A DNA stretch of 64,000 nucleotides from Chamaelirium japonicum (GCA_947650365.1 OX393550.1:116490237-116554236), one strand, 5' to 3'; counted from the first letter of the stretch, positions 48,705 to 63,084 are shown. Notes: generated from the letters alone by a model not told the origin. Program-made: numbers and translations.

Positions 48705-49165
48705 AGGTTTGACCGAAATGGCTCTAAGCCAAAGTCAACTGATACACGGGCACTACACTGAGTACTCTGAATCTTTGGCGTCGCACATGCTTCCAAGTTA
48801 CGTAAGGACTCATGCTCCCATGCCTCGCCACAGTTAGTCCGGTTCATGTTGCGACATGGACGGCTAACCTGCAACGGTACAAAGCTACATGCCCTAGAAG
48901 GTTTGACCGAAACAACTCTAAGCCTAAGTCGACCAATACATGGGCACTATACTGAGTACTCCGAAACTTTGGCATTGCACATGCTCCCGAGTTATGTAAG
49001 AACTCATGCACCCATGCCTCGCCATAGTTAGTCCAGTTCGGATTGCGACACGACCGGCAAACCTGCAATAATACGAAGATATATATCCTGGCGTCGAATC
49101 AATCGAACGACGCTTCACCTAAGTCGATCGATACAAAGGCACTACACTGAGTACTTTGAATTCTA
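48705..49165. repeat. Unit of about 200 bp, right portion
   Basis: About two more units of the repeat described at 44735-45014, in the same orientation. Its first bases (AGGTTTGACC) resume the unit interrupted at 45014. Confidence 0.8.
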
Positions 49166-49194
49166 ACCCCCATCAATCAACCAGTCTGAGGCCC

Positions 49195-50280
49195 TATCCT
49201 CGGTACTCAAAGTCCAAGTCCGAGGTAGGCTTCGCCGCCTCGGCAACTTCTAAAGCCCGAGATTTCGACATCATCTCGACCCGAGGAGACAGCCTCGACA
49301 TTCGAATACAAAGTCCGAGGCAAGCTTCACTGCCTCGGCAACTGCCAAAGCCCGAGATGTCGACACCGTCTCGACCCGAGGAGACAACCTCGGCATTCAA
49401 AAACAAAGTCCAAGGTAGGCTTCACCTCCTCGGTACCTTCCAAAGCCCGAGACATCGATATTGTCTCGGCCCAAGGAGACAACCTCGGCATTAGAAGACA
49501 GTCCGAGGCAGGCTTCGCTGCCTCAACAACTTACAAAGCCTGAGATGTTGACACCGTCTCGGCCCGAGGACACAGGCTCAGTAATTAAAGACAAAGTCCG
49601 AGGCAGGCTTCACCGCCTCAGCACCTTCCAAAGCCCAAGACGTCGACACCGTCTCGGCCCGAGGAGATAGCCTCGGCATTCGAAGACAAAGTCCGAGGCA
49701 GGCTTCACCTCCTCGGCACCTTCCAAAGCCCGATACGTCGACATCGTCTCAGCCTGAGGAGACAACCTCGACATTCAAAGACAAAGTCCGAGGCAGGCTT
49801 CGCCGCCTCAACAACTTACAAAGCCCTAGATGTCGACACCGTCTCAGCCCGAGAAGACATCCTCGGTATTCAAAGACAAAGTCCGAGGCAGGCTTCGCCG
49901 CATCGGCACCTTCCAAAGCCCAAGACTTCGATATCGTCTCGGCCCGAGGAGACAGCCTTGGTATTTGAAGATAAAGTTCGAGGCGGGCTTCGCCTCCTCG
50001 GCACCTTCCAAAGCCCGAGAAGTCGACATTGTCTCGACCCAAGGAGACAACCTTAGCGTTCGAAGACAAAGTCCGAGGTAGGCTTTGCCACCTCGGCACC
50101 TTCTGAAATCCAAGGCGTCGGTACCGTCTCAGCCCAACAAGATAGCCTGGGTGTTTGAAGACAAAGTCCGAGGTAGGCTTTGCCACCTCAGCACCTTCCA
50201 AAGCCCGAGACATCGACACCATCTAGGCCTAAGGAGACAACCTTGGCGTTCGAACACAAAGTCCGAGGATTTCAAACACT
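49195..50280. repeat. 95-bp tandem array, about 11 copies
   Basis: The unit has GACAAAGTCCGAGGCAGGCT, TCGCCGCCTCGGCACCTTCC, AAAGCCCGAGACGTCGACAC and CGTCTCGGCCCGAGGAGACA. The core GAGACARCCTCGGCATTCGA plus CAAAGTCCGAGGC is also in the 70-bp units at 43065-44690, so the two arrays share ancestry. Confidence 0.88.
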
Positions 50281-51935
50281 TCAGCACTCAACAAGTTATA
50301 CTCTATTGCCCTGACAATCAATGACAAAGTCCGAGACCGACGTCTTGGCATTCGATCAAAAGTCCAAGCTTGCAACCTTTGCACGTGGCAGTAAAGTGCG
50401 AGACATGAGTCTCGCCATTCGACTGAAGTCTTTGCTCATGACATCAACGTTGTTCAGTAGTATGACAATCAAATTCGATTCAAAACATCCAGACATTCAA
50501 TTGCTTTCTAAAGGCATTTTGCACGAGATGTCGCAACCTATCGATCAATCAGCCTTTCGAGCATCCAACCATTGAGTTGGTTAATCCAACCTAACAACCT
50601 GATATTCAAACCATATAAGTGGCATCCATTCACAGGGTACCCCTTCGCAAGTGAGGCATTCAACCATCAAGGTGGCTGAATTGCATTTCCTCCAAGGACA
50701 TTGAGTTGGATGGATATTTTTTCTTCCAAAGTGGTCCACGTCCATCAATATTCAAACGGATTAGTGGCATCCACTCACAAAGAACATTCAAGACAAATGA
50801 AGTAGCTGTCATCCACTCGGTTGGATGAAAAGTATTTCGTCCAGAGTTTGGATGAAGGCCATTTACCCCCAGGTTGGAAGACTTCCACCATCTCACAAAA
50901 CGACACCAATGGCCAGGATTCATGCACGACCACCTCCCACAGCCCACCTCCTTCATCTTCTACAACCAGATAGTAGCTATAGCACGACCACCGATGGCCA
51001 ATTCAGGGGCGAGCGAGGTCGGCGAGTACCCCCAATGAGTATTCGTGACCACTCGCGGTACGCGACTCCCTTCAACACCCGATCCCGCGATCGCTTGCCA
51101 ACGCTTGATCCCCGGCGATCGATCAGAGAAGACAAAGGATCGAGCGTCAGAAGACCTCCCATGCTCGATCCCCTTGAAAACCAACCGGTTACCAGATCCT
51201 GATCACTAACCACATCAGCAACAGGCCACGTCAGATACTACGTCGCCATGGCCGATCACCTTGGACGATCGACTCGACTAGATATCCCAACCGATCGCCT
51301 TGCCCGATCGATCATCGTGATCAGGCTTAGAATCAACTAGATCGTGCGTCAGGAGCTCTCTGGCGCTCGATCACCAAAAGTCGATCGATCAGTCAAACCC
51401 AGCGACCGATCGACTCGATCGATCACCTTGACCGAACATCCCGACCAATCAACCCGACCGACCGTCTTGACTAGACGCCTCGACCGATCATCGCTGTCGG
51501 GCACAGAATCAACTAGATCATGCGCTAGGAACTCTCTGGCGCCCAACCACCAAAATCTGGTTGATTGGTCAAGCGCAGCGACCGGTCGCCATGACCGATT
51601 GCCTCGATAAATCGCCACGACCGGTCGCCATGACCGATCGCCTTGCCCAGTCGCCATGACCGATCACCGTGACCGACCGGTTGGTCCTTCGGCTGGCCGG
51701 TTTGCTCCTTCAATGGTGCTACCTCTGCACCCTTCCAGGTCGGCCCAAGGCAAGGGCGGCAGGCACTTTGGTCGACCCCGGACAATGAGTCGGCAGACAC
51801 TCTGGTCGGCCCTTGGCAGAGAGTCAGCATATTCTTTCCAATGCTCACCGATCCACTTCGACATCAGCAAAACAATTTTGCACCCTAGAGTCCCAGTCAG
51901 CTAGGTTATCACCTGCCTAGCTATGAGGGGATAAC
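50281..51935. other. Non-coding 3' interior of the repeat-filled element
   Basis: Degenerate short repeats of GACCGATCGCC-type words dominate 51230-51700 (CGATCG palindromes). No gag or pol domain. The open frames here are short and Arg/Ser/Asp-rich because of the GATCG words. Confidence 0.5.
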
Positions 51936-52608
51936 TGTGGGTGCAAAATCTGGCTAACGCCCGACAGTGGGACCAGCAGCCCTACTTGGGCTCATGAAGC
52001 TGATAGTAGGACCCACAGTCTGTCTAGGGCCCATGAATAGGACAGTGGGACCCGCAGCCCTACCTGGGGCCCACGAAGATCATCCAGGGTCTGGTAAATA
52101 TCCCAGATGATTTTCGAAATCTCGGGTGTTCCCAGGAATATCCCAAGAATATTTTTTTATAATATTCCTTAGATATTCCCAAATCTCTATAAATAGCCAA
52201 CCCTGTAAATAAACCATATCCAATTCCATTATTCCAGATTCCACTTTCTTTTTTCCAGAGCTCTCTAAACCTTCTGGTCTTCAGACTTTCTAACCCCCTC
52301 TACCCTCTATCTATTTGTTTGTAAGAAGCACTCCTCGGTCTATCGAGAGTAGCTTTACATTTTCAGTGATAGTGGATTCAAAGGTTGCATCTTACTATAT
52401 GGAGGCGTACGCTTCGGCTAAATTTCATCACCACACCTTGTGTCAATTTTCTCTATCTCTCTTTCTATCTCAACATTGACTGTGTGACGGCTCAGCACTT
52501 GACCTCTTAGCGCTTCACAGCGTGCTACATCCCGAAGGGTCAAACCTTCAATCGACTATTGGAGGGGGGTTACGACGACGGCCGAAATCCTCCCCCCCCC
52601 CCCCGCCC
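51936..52608 (+). repeat. 3' LTR of the repeat-filled element
   Basis: Starts TGTGGGTGCAAAATC after a purine tract. It ends within a C-rich run near 52608, so the exact end is uncertain. TATA-like CTCTATAAATAG is at about 52185-52196. Confidence 0.75.
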
Positions 52609-53825
52609 CCCCCGGTGTCAGGTCAGCCCCCCTCGTTTCCCCTGTTTTCCCCTTTGGTTCTGTTGAGACCAGCCCAACGACCCCCCTACTTTTCATCTCT
52701 TTTTATGTGTGTATCTGGCTGACCCCAACCCCCCGATGAGCTTCGCTTTGGTTGCAGCTATGGCTGCAGCTGTGCAGCCGGCAAGGCCGGCCAAGCCAAG
52801 CCAAGCCAAACCCTCATCCGACCAACTCGACTAGCTAGGCTCTGCCCCTGTCTTTTTGGCTTTCGCAGTTAAGGTTGCTGACGGCCTCGCCGTCGACGAC
52901 CAGGCAATATATAGCACTCGACCGCCCTCGCCTCGGTGCCACCTTGTGCCCAGCCACTAACTTGCCGACCGAGCTAGGCCACAACTTTTTTTTTTCCTTG
53001 CCCCTGCTATAACCGTTGCTAGTTGCTTGACAATCAGTGGACCAGTGGCAGGTAGCTCTGATCATCTCACGCCAAGCTCTGGCCTAGCAAACTAACTTTC
53101 GACCCTCGACCTCCCCTTGATGTTGATCTAGCCCCATGAGCCACACTCAAGGTTAGCGGGCCCAATCTTATCGGGTCACGCTCGCCTCATAATTGATAAT
53201 GCGGATGTGGGTCCAACTGCCTTGTGTAGTCGTTTGCGCACAAGACCGACCCCTTGGCGGCAATAATGCACTAGGTGGGCCACCGATGTGATTCTCGTGT
53301 GAGTCCCTCATTAAAGGACCGAACCATCTAAATCCGCATCTAGCCCGAACTCATCCTGGGCGGATGACGAATCGAACCCCCAACCTTGCCTAGACTTGAC
53401 CTGACCTGTGTCACCATGGTCACGATGCTGAAGGCTCCTCGGAGAATGATTGCATGCTAGTGGCAACAACTGACGCGGGTACAATCGCTTAGTCAGATTA
53501 GTATAAGTGAACCTTAGTACGACTTTTCGCATCGGCAATGCCGACTAATCGAGACTGTAGCATCGTTTTTCATACCGATAAACTGGCGACCGATGACGTA
53601 TAAAATTCTCAACTCGGCCAACTCGGGCCTAAACATGTATTACTCGGTAGCAAGCAATGATCATATTCCTGCTGTGTGTGTTTGACAATTCGGGCCCGTG
53701 TTGACCCAGTCGGAGACGGAGCGGAGGTCGCCTAGCAGAAGCCCACCAACCAGGTGACATCTACTTTATTTGTCGTAGTCTTTGATAGTGGGAAATGAGA
53801 ATAACTAAGTATAGGTGTCCATGAC

Positions 53826-54872
53826 TGTAACATCCGCCCCAAACACACAAGATATTGTCCGCTTTTCCCGTGCCCGCACAAGAACTTCCCAGGGAGGTCA
53901 CCTATCCAAGTACTGCTCTCGCCTGAGCACGCTTAACTACGGAGTTCTTACGAAATCCGTAGCAGCGCACGGTTTTAAAACGCGTCTTCACCTCATTTAT
54001 CTTGGTATCCCAGCCTCAGGAGTCTTGGCTATTGGCATATTGGATCTTGGTCATCATAATCCACCTCCTTAGGGATACACGTCCTCGTGTAAGATTAGAC
54101 CCCCCCATCCTGAGGAGAACCAGCTCTTATACCATTTTGTAACATTCGTCCCAAACACACAAGATATTGTCCGCTTTATCCGTGCCCACATGAGAACTTT
54201 CTAGGGAGGTCACCCATCCAAGTACTGCTCTCGCTCGAGCACGCTTAACTACGGAGTTATTACGAAATCAGTAGCGGCGCACGGTTTTAAAACGTGTCTT
54301 CTATGTTTGGGAGGGGAAATTATATAAGTAGCTTAGGATCTTCTTCTCTCCAGGCGATATGGAGCTAACTCATGGCCTTGTACACCTCACTTCACCTCAT
54401 CCATCTTGGCATTCTAGCCTCAAGAGTCTTGGCTCTTGGCTATTGGATCTTGGTCGTCACAATCCAACTCTCTTAGGGCTACACGTCCTCGTGTAGGGTT
54501 AGACCCCCCTATTCCGAGGAGAACCGGCTCTGATACCATTTTGTAACATCCGCCCAAACACACATGATATTGTCCGCTATGCCCGTCCCCGCACGAGAAC
54601 TTCCCAGGAAGGTCACCCATTATAGTACTGCTCTCGCCCAAGCACACTTAATTACAAAGTTCTTATGAAATCCGTAGCGGTGCATGATTCAAAAACACGT
54701 CTTTTATATTTGGGAGGGGAAATTATATAAGTAGTTCAAGATCTCCTTCTCCCCAGGCGATGTGGGGCTAACTCGTGGACTTGTACACCTCACCTCACCT
54801 CATCCATCTTGGCATCCCAGCCTCAGGAGTCTTGGCTCTTGGCTATTGGCCTACTGGATCTTGGTCGTTACA
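53826..54872 (-). mobile_element. Cassandra multimer: three LTRs, two internal regions
   Basis: LTRs at 53826-54058, 54138-54461 and 54542-54872 alternate with two internal regions (54059-54137 and 54462-54541). The internal regions carry a minus-strand primer site TGGTATMAGAGC (one decayed to TGGTATAAGAGC) and a purine tract. One TSD, ATGAC, flanks the whole (53821-53825, 54873-54877), so it behaves as a single insertion that is now a dimer. The first LTR lacks about 90 bp. All three retain 5S-like sequence (about 53875-53972, 54187-54284, 54590-54690). It is nested in the solo LTR at 41018-56553. Confidence 0.92.
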
Positions 54873-56558
54873 ATGACACAACATGTGGGTCCCATTGGAC
54901 ATTATCGCATGTGGTCAAGTGAACCTCTCCTTGCATGTGGAGTCACGAGTCCGGCGATGTATGCTTTAAAATATTAATAAAATAATCATAATTATTGCAT
55001 GAACATCGTAATTAGGTATTTTCTTAAGTTAAACTGTAAATTAAAGAAAATAATAATTAATGGCAAGTGTGGCCCTCACCCTTCCAGTAGGAGTGTGGGG
55101 ATCATACCTAAACTAGGTCCAGGGGAATGTTTATTTTTATTATATATCATGTGATGTGTGGGTTGTGATTGCAGTGCGAATCCCGGGGTAAAACGTTAAA
55201 ACTGATTAATCATTGTTTAGCATTTTCGGTAATTGTGTGATAATCTACCTTGTAAAAATATTGGAACCTCGGCGCTCAAGGGCCGTAAACCACCCTGCGC
55301 GCACAGTCGAATATCAAAAGGTTAGGGGTCACGGACAAAGGTTGTGGTAAAGCCAATAAGAGTAGCCCTTTAGTACGGATTGACCTAGCAATCCTGTCCC
55401 AGGATAGTTGAAACCCCCAAGGTAAAGCAAGTTGGGCGGTAGAGCTCCACCGTGAAAGACGGAAAACCTCCTATGATCATCTGGGTGATTTGTGCATGGT
55501 GTTAGTGGATGCACAGCGAGAGAGTTGACGCTCTACATCGAAATAAAAGGCTCTATAGTAATGCCCAACCGGGGGCAGGATGAACAAAATATTTGGGGTT
55601 CACATTAGGATAAATGACTTATTTAATTATTATTTAAGCACTGTGGAATATTGAATGAACTTTATATTAGACAACATAGAGACAGTAGGAATTGCATGAG
55701 AATGTAAACTGCTGGTAGGCATTAGGATATCTATCTGTAAAAATTGACTATTTAATTAGATTGGTTATCTTATATTTATTAGAGGCTATTAGGATGTCAC
55801 TGGCTATTAGTTTGGCTAATCTCCCAATTTTTCATTGGGGACTACTCTTTTCCACGAGTAGACTCTCCTGCATGTGCGGAGGCTTAGGAGTAGCCGCAGT
55901 AGGTGGCCAGAGGCGGAGTTAGGGTTACGGTAATGTTCTATCTTCAGTTTGTCGCCTTATAGTCTATTTTATTCCTGGCAATGTAATCGACTGGATTAGT
56001 ATTAGAGTTATCTAGTCTTAGTGTTTTGTGGTGGTCAGTGGTAATGATACAGCTGAAATTCTTTTGGGTATGCCTCTCCTCAAGGCCCCAAGCCTAAGAT
56101 AGCTTACGATAAAAAATATAAGTCTTTAAATGATCTAATTGACTAGCCCAGTAGATAGGACCTCTAAAACCAGTATACTGAGTGTCAGAGAGTGGGTGAG
56201 ATTTTCAGCTCGCCATCAGAGGCTTGAGCCTTGTGCTCCTTTAAAGGGACTTCTGTCGGTATGTAGTGGCACCGACATGTCATTCATATCGAGAGGATAA
56301 CCAGTTTGAAAGTTGAGATTTGTCATCTCCCTGTCAACAAAATATCTCTATGCTTCCTTTTCAATAAAATGTTTTCATAAAACCAAATTTTAAAATATTC
56401 TTTGTTTCTCCTTCCTTCTTATTCTTCATTTATGAGAGAGTCGTAGCCCTGTGAGAAACCCTAATTGGTGTAGACAGTTGAGTAAACCTAAACCCTTTTG
56501 CTTTTCTTACCCCACACCCCAGGGATCGGTCTTTAGATTTATGAGGTGTGACACAATC

Positions 56559-57216
56559 AATGTTGTAAATATGCAGTCTATGTTAAAAAAAAATCGAGAT
56601 CAAACAAACTTGAGGATCAATATTGATCTCGATGGTTCTCTATGATCGACTGGGAATCAATATCGATCTCGATCTCTTTCTTTTAGGGCTTCAATCTTGT
56701 CACCAGATCTTCAAGAAGAAGAAAAAAAATACAATTCGAGTCTCGATAGTTCTCCAGGGTTGAAAAAAAAAAAAAAAGATCTGATTGATCACCTGAGACC
56801 GGATCTCGATATCTCTCTCCATCTCCGATCAATCTTGATCTCTCTCACTGTCTCCTTGGGCTTTTCGCGGGGAGAGAGAGGTTGCCCAGTTTTTTTTGTT
56901 TGGATGGGGATATCTCTCTCTTTCTCTGATCGATCTCGATCTCGATCTCTCTCACCGTCTCCTTGGGTTCTCGCAAGAAGAGGGGTTGCAGTCTTGTTTT
57001 GTTAAAAAGAAGGACAGCTGGTAAAGAAATATGCCCCCGACGATTAAGTGGGGAAAGCTGGGTCACCTCGGGCTATACATCGGCTCACTGCAATAAAGGA
57101 ATCTGTTGTCAGCGAGGCTTTATGGCCCATTGAATCTCCACCGTTTATGCATTGCTACGGACAACTACGATGGGTTGTAAATTTACAACCGGTTTTTGGG
57201 TTGTCAACCAATCCTA
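56559..57216. other. Host gap, low complexity
   Basis: Rich in GATCTCGATCTC words, with two related blocks, each with CTCTC.CYGTCTCCTTGGG, near 56836 and 56950. These recall GATCGATCTCGATCAC..CTCTCCTTGGGCTT at about 40904-40938 on the other side of the solo LTR. No gene. Confidence 0.45.
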
Positions 57217-57217
57217 T

Positions 57218-58188
<971 letters not shown>

Positions 58189-58192
58189 TTTA

Positions 58193-58274
<82 letters not shown>

Positions 58275-58279
<5 letters not shown>

Positions 58280-58448
58280 AGAGAGAGAGAGAGAGAGAGG
58301 GCTAGCTGTTACAGTGAGCTGCCGCCCGAAAAAGTGAGCTACGGGTATTTTGAACCCCCAAAAAGTTATGGAATTTGATGAAATTTGGTGAGGTTGTTGC
58401 TTAGGATAAGATGATAATCCTCACCAATTTTCATTAAATTCCAAAACT
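58275..58448. mobile_element. MITE-like element, copy 2, truncated
   Basis: It repeats the left half of the element at 57361: a GA-rich end, GCTGTTACAGTGAGCTG, GGGTATTTTGA and a hairpin of ATTTGATGAAATTTGGTGAGG with its inverse. It stops at about 58448, where coding sequence of an inverted copia begins, so the copia junction lies inside this copy. Confidence 0.7.
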
Positions 58449-61400
58449 TAGCATACTTCCAAGACTCAGCAGCACCTCCTAAGATAAAGACATAGCCACC
58501 AGTGGCCTTAATCTCATCAGACTCAGAGATCCAATTAGCATCACTAAATCCCTCTAGTACTGCTGAAAACTTGGAGTAATTAAGCCCTAGGTTCATGGTA
58601 CCTCTCAGGTACCTAAGAACTCTGTCTAAAGCATCCCAGTGATGCATATCTGGACAGCTAGTAAACATGTTCAACTTGTTCACAGCATAAGCTATGTTTG
58701 GCCTAGAACAATTCGTGAGATACATCAAGTTCTCAATGATTTAAGAGTATCTCAACTGAGAGATAGCCTCTCCTCTATTCTTTCTAAGTTTGATACTAGA
58801 ATCAAACGGAGTATGAACGGGGTTACAATATAATTTCTCAAATTTCTTGAGAATCTTCTCAACATAATGAGACTGAGAAAGAGAATACCCATCTTGAGTC
58901 TTATCTAGCTTGAAACCCAAGACAACACTAGCAACACCAAGGTTGGTCATTTTAAAATGATTTGAAAGAAATGTCTTAGTGCTCAAGATTATATCTAAAT
59001 ATGATCCAAATAATAATATGTTATCTACATAAAGACAAATAATTATAATATCATTATCCATTACTCTACTATAAATACATTTATCTGAATCATTAATAGA
59101 AAAATCAGTAGATAATAGGATCTGGTCAAATTTTGCATGCCACTACTTAGGGGCTCGATTAAGACCATAAAGAGACTTAACTAATCTACAGACCTTATGC
59201 TTTTGACCTGTAATCACAAATCCCTCTTATTGATCCATATAAACCTCTTATTCAAGATCATCGTTCAAGAAGGCGATATTGACATCCATTTTGATGGATC
59301 TCGAGATTATGGATAGCAGCCATAGCTATCAGCACTCGGGTAGTAGTGATCCTGGTCACATGAGAGTAAGTATCAAAGAAATCTATCCCCTCTTACTGTA
59401 TGTACCCCTTGGCAACAAGGTGAGCCTTAAACTTCTCTATAGAGCCATTTGGCCTAATTTTCTTCTTAAAGATCCACTTGGATCATATGGTCTTAATGCC
59501 ATAAGGTAGATCAGTTAACACCCAAGTATTATTGGATTGGATTGACTCTATCTCGTTGTTAATGGCCTCTTCCCAAAAAGGAGCATCAACTGAGGTCATA
59601 GCAGCCTGAAAAGTCAATAGATCTTCCTCTGCCAACAATGTAAGAAAGTCATTACCAATGTTCTTTTCAACTCTGGTTCTGATACTTCTCCTAAGTTCAA
59701 CTGATTCTACTTCCACTGGTACAGACCCACTAGAAGAAGGAATGTCAGAAGAATCAACTATATATCTACTAGGCCTATTACTGAATGGAAACACATTCTC
59801 AAAGAATGTAGCATCCCTAAACTCTATAATAGAGTTTTCAACAATGTCACTCACCTCGGACCTGACTACCGGAAACCTAAAAGCTGCACTACTATGTGCA
59901 TATCCTAAAAAAACACAGTCAACAGACTGGTGACCTAATTTTCGCTTCTTGTTCAACGGTACAGCCACAATAGCCAAGCACCCCCACACTTTAAAGTATT
60001 TGAGGCTAGGCTTCCTACCTTTCCATAACTCATAGAAAGTCTTGTCATTACCCTTAAATGGAATCCTATTAAGGATTTGACATGCTGACAACAACGCCTC
60101 CCCCCCACAAGTTATAGGGTACACTCGAACTGCTCAATATGGAATTTACTATGTCCTTAAAAGTTATATTCTTCCTTTCTGCCACCCCATTAGATTGGGG
60201 AGAAAAGAGAGTTGTGACTTCATGAATAATCTCATGTTGTTCACAAAATTGTGACATACTTGCAACGATAAATTCTCCCCCCCCCCCGATTCGATCTAAG
60301 GATTTTAATCCTTTTTTCTTATTGATTTTCAACATCGGCTTTATAGGCAGTAAACCTATCCAAAGCCTCGTCCTTGGTTTTAATAAGATACACATAGCAG
60401 AATTTAGAAAAATCATCAATGAATGAAATAAAATATTTTTTTCCTCCACGGGTAAGAACATTATTGAATTCACAGATATCACTATGGATTAACTCTAGCA
60501 AGATAGAATCTCGCTCAATAAAAGGAAAAGATTTACGAGCTTACTTAGCCTGTACACAAATATGATATTTATCTTTATAATCTATGCTAGAAGAAAGAAT
60601 TAAACTAGCATTCATCATACGCTTCAGAGTGCCAACATTAACATGTCTTAATCTAGTATGCTAGATAGTAGAATTATCAATATTTGATGAAACAGATACT
60701 GCACTTTTATTCAAATTCAAATTCGATAAAACAGATAGTTTGAAAAGGCCATCACATACATATCCCAAGCCAATAAAAGTACTAAACTTAGACAATACTA
60801 CTTTATTAGATTCAAACATCAATTTGTAGCCGTCTTGTACCAGACGGGACCCATTAATCAGGTTCTTGCAAATCTCTGGCACATCCTACACATAATGTAG
60901 CGGAAGGACCTTCCCTGAAGTCAACTTCAAGTCTACTTGTTCATGTCCAAGCACTCGTGCAGTGGTAGCATTCCCTATGATCACGCTGCCATCAGATTTC
61001 TGATACGACACGATTGTAGACCGATCAACACAAATATATACATTTGCACCAGTATCCACCCACCACTCCTTTTGTTGGTAAATAATATAAACTTGGGGAT
61101 GACAAGAAACATATTCTCCTCCTGAAGTGGAGTCACCTCCAGTTACCACGTTCACATGCCCCTCGATAACTGATTTCCCCCTCCTAATCTTGTTCTGGTT
61201 GCACTCTCTAGCATAGTGACCAGTTTTATGACACACATAGAACTCAATTTTGCTCTTGTCCTTCTTGACCTTAGGATTGGTTTTAAGGTTGACTGGTTTT
61301 TTTTGAAAGGTTTTCTTACTGAATTTGGGCCTTTGACCTACCACCACATTGGCTTTGGCATGAAACTTAGAAGTCTTCCCTTCTGAGACATGGTCTCTTT

Positions 61401-61885
61401 CACAGACTTTCTCCTCTATCTGGAGGGACACAAGAAAGTCATCTAGAAAAATGGGTTCTTTCTTGTGTTTCAGGAAAATATCAAAGTTTTTCCAAGATTT
61501 AGGTAGCTTTTCTATAATGGCGGCTACAACAAATTTTTCATGGATAGAGATACCTGTCTGGTTAAGCTCATAGACCAAAAGTTAAAGTTCATGGGTTTAT
61601 TCAACTATGGATTTGTCTTCTACCATTTTAAAATCAAGGTATTTCTCCACATGATACTTCTCAAGTCCAGCATCTTCGGTGTTGTACTTCTTATCTAAGG
61701 CATACCAAAGATCATGGGCAGAAGGAATTGGATGGCAGATGTCAAAAAGTTGGTCTTCCAAACGGCTACAAATGCGGTCATAGCAGAGGAAATCCCTCTC
61801 CTTCCTAAGTTTAAGAGCAGCAGTGCGACCAGGTTCTTTCTCAGAATTAGGAATGGGTTGGGAGATAAACTTATTCCACATGTGT
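58449..61885 (-). pseudogene. Copia polyprotein, GAG to RNase H (N-part), minus strand
   Basis: In minus order: GAG (61885 down to about 61150) with LWYALDKKYNTEDAGLEKY; a zinc knuckle FYVCHKTGHYAREC whose first Cys is replaced by Phe; protease WWVDTGANVYIC (D-T-G intact, about 61050); GAG-pre-integrase (about 60880-60660); integrase (60501-59800) with FISFIDDFSKFCYVYLIKTKDEA and VWGCLAIVAVPLNKKRKLG; reverse transcriptase (59620-58600) with the active-site box YVDNILLFG, YVDD changed to YVDN; then RNase H start EGFSDANWISESDEIKATGGY. Several frameshifts and stops. The RNase H tail is missing here but appears at 61886 on the plus strand. This is a different copia lineage from the one at 13853. 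Confidence 0.85.
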
Positions 61886-62076
61886 CTCTGCACTATGACA
61901 ACCAAGCAACCATTGCTTTAGTTAAGAGTGCGTTGCATAATGGAAAGAAATGCCATATTCGTCTGAGACATAATTCCATTAGATATCTTTTGACTAATGG
62001 AGTGGTTTCACTTGATTATGTGAGATCGGCAAAGAATCTTGCTGATCCGTTTACGAAAGGGCTTGCTAGAAAGTAA
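61886..62076 (+). pseudogene. Copia RNase H C-terminal fragment, plus strand
   Basis: Open to the stop at 62076: LHYDNQATIALVKSALHNGK, HIRLRHNSIRYLL and SLDYVRSAKNLADPFTKGLA. These are the C-terminal blocks of copia RNase H. It abuts, head to head, the 5' end of the minus-strand GAG. A purine tract (GAGGGGGATGGGA) follows at 62091-62103, where the 3' LTR should start. Confidence 0.85.
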
Positions 62077-62103
62077 CTTGAGAATGCATCGAGGGGGATG
62101 GGA

Positions 62104-63084
62104 CTGAAGCCTATTTCTTTATAGTTATCGTCAGTGGCTACCCAATTTATTTGATTGATATCCCAGAAAGAAACTTTAATGGGAAACAAACTAATTGAGT
62201 AACTAGTAGGAGCACTAATTTGGAGTTTAAATCCAAGTCCCTCCCTATGATAGTATGATGTAAGGGATCGTTAATTGTAAAATTATAGGAAGAGTTTAAT
62301 ACTCTGAATGAGTATAAGGCCTATGTGGCAGGGTATTAGTTACAATTTACCATTGGAGAACTCACTTATATGAGTGTGGTAGTGGGGCCGTTACCTATGA
62401 AATTTGGGCTAATTTCTAGAGCACTGATGAAACATGATACTGCGCATGATCGGAAAGCGTAACCCCGTGAGAACTTACCCTAATAGCTCGTTCAATACGT
62501 GTTTCTTGTCAATATATTTACATAAGGGTTCAGGTTCAAGAATTAGTTCACCTCGGACTTGTATTTATAAAGATTAGTCTTACTAGGTAAAGGTTCAAGT
62601 CAGGCAGACACCTCTTACCGAAAATACTTGTATATGATTGGTGTGAGATATCTATAATTAGCGGGCTGCTTTGTGCCCACGTGGACTTGGCTGTTGGTTG
62701 TGGGGAGAAAAACTAGTGAATTGGTTTTTGTGGGCGTCGTGTTTTTTGGCTTAAAAAAGAAAATACCAATGAATCATAAAAGTTCATTTTCTTCTTCATC
62801 TTTAAGTTTTTTTAGATATTCTCCATTATTTGAAGAGCAAAAAAGGGTGGTTCGAAAACTCGTCTTTTTGCATAAGACGACGAGTTGTGTGGCCGTTGTA
62901 TCTTGGAAGGAGATCGTCGGATTTTTCTGTGCAGAGGGGGTAGTTTTTTTTTACGAAAAACGTTTCTAATGTACTTCGACCGTCGAGCATCTTGTTCTCT
63001 CTTTCTACAGTAATTCTTTTGATAGTGGAAGAGATTGGATCAAGAATTTTGCAAGCTGGATATGTGTATTTTGGTGTGTATAAA
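62104..63084. other. Probable copia 3' LTR remnant and flank
   Basis: No gene. The region right after the purine tract (62104 to about 62670) reads like the 3' end of a plant copia element, but no partner LTR is in the window, so its limits are unknown. Positions 62673-63084 contain a short frame without a domain. Confidence 0.35.
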
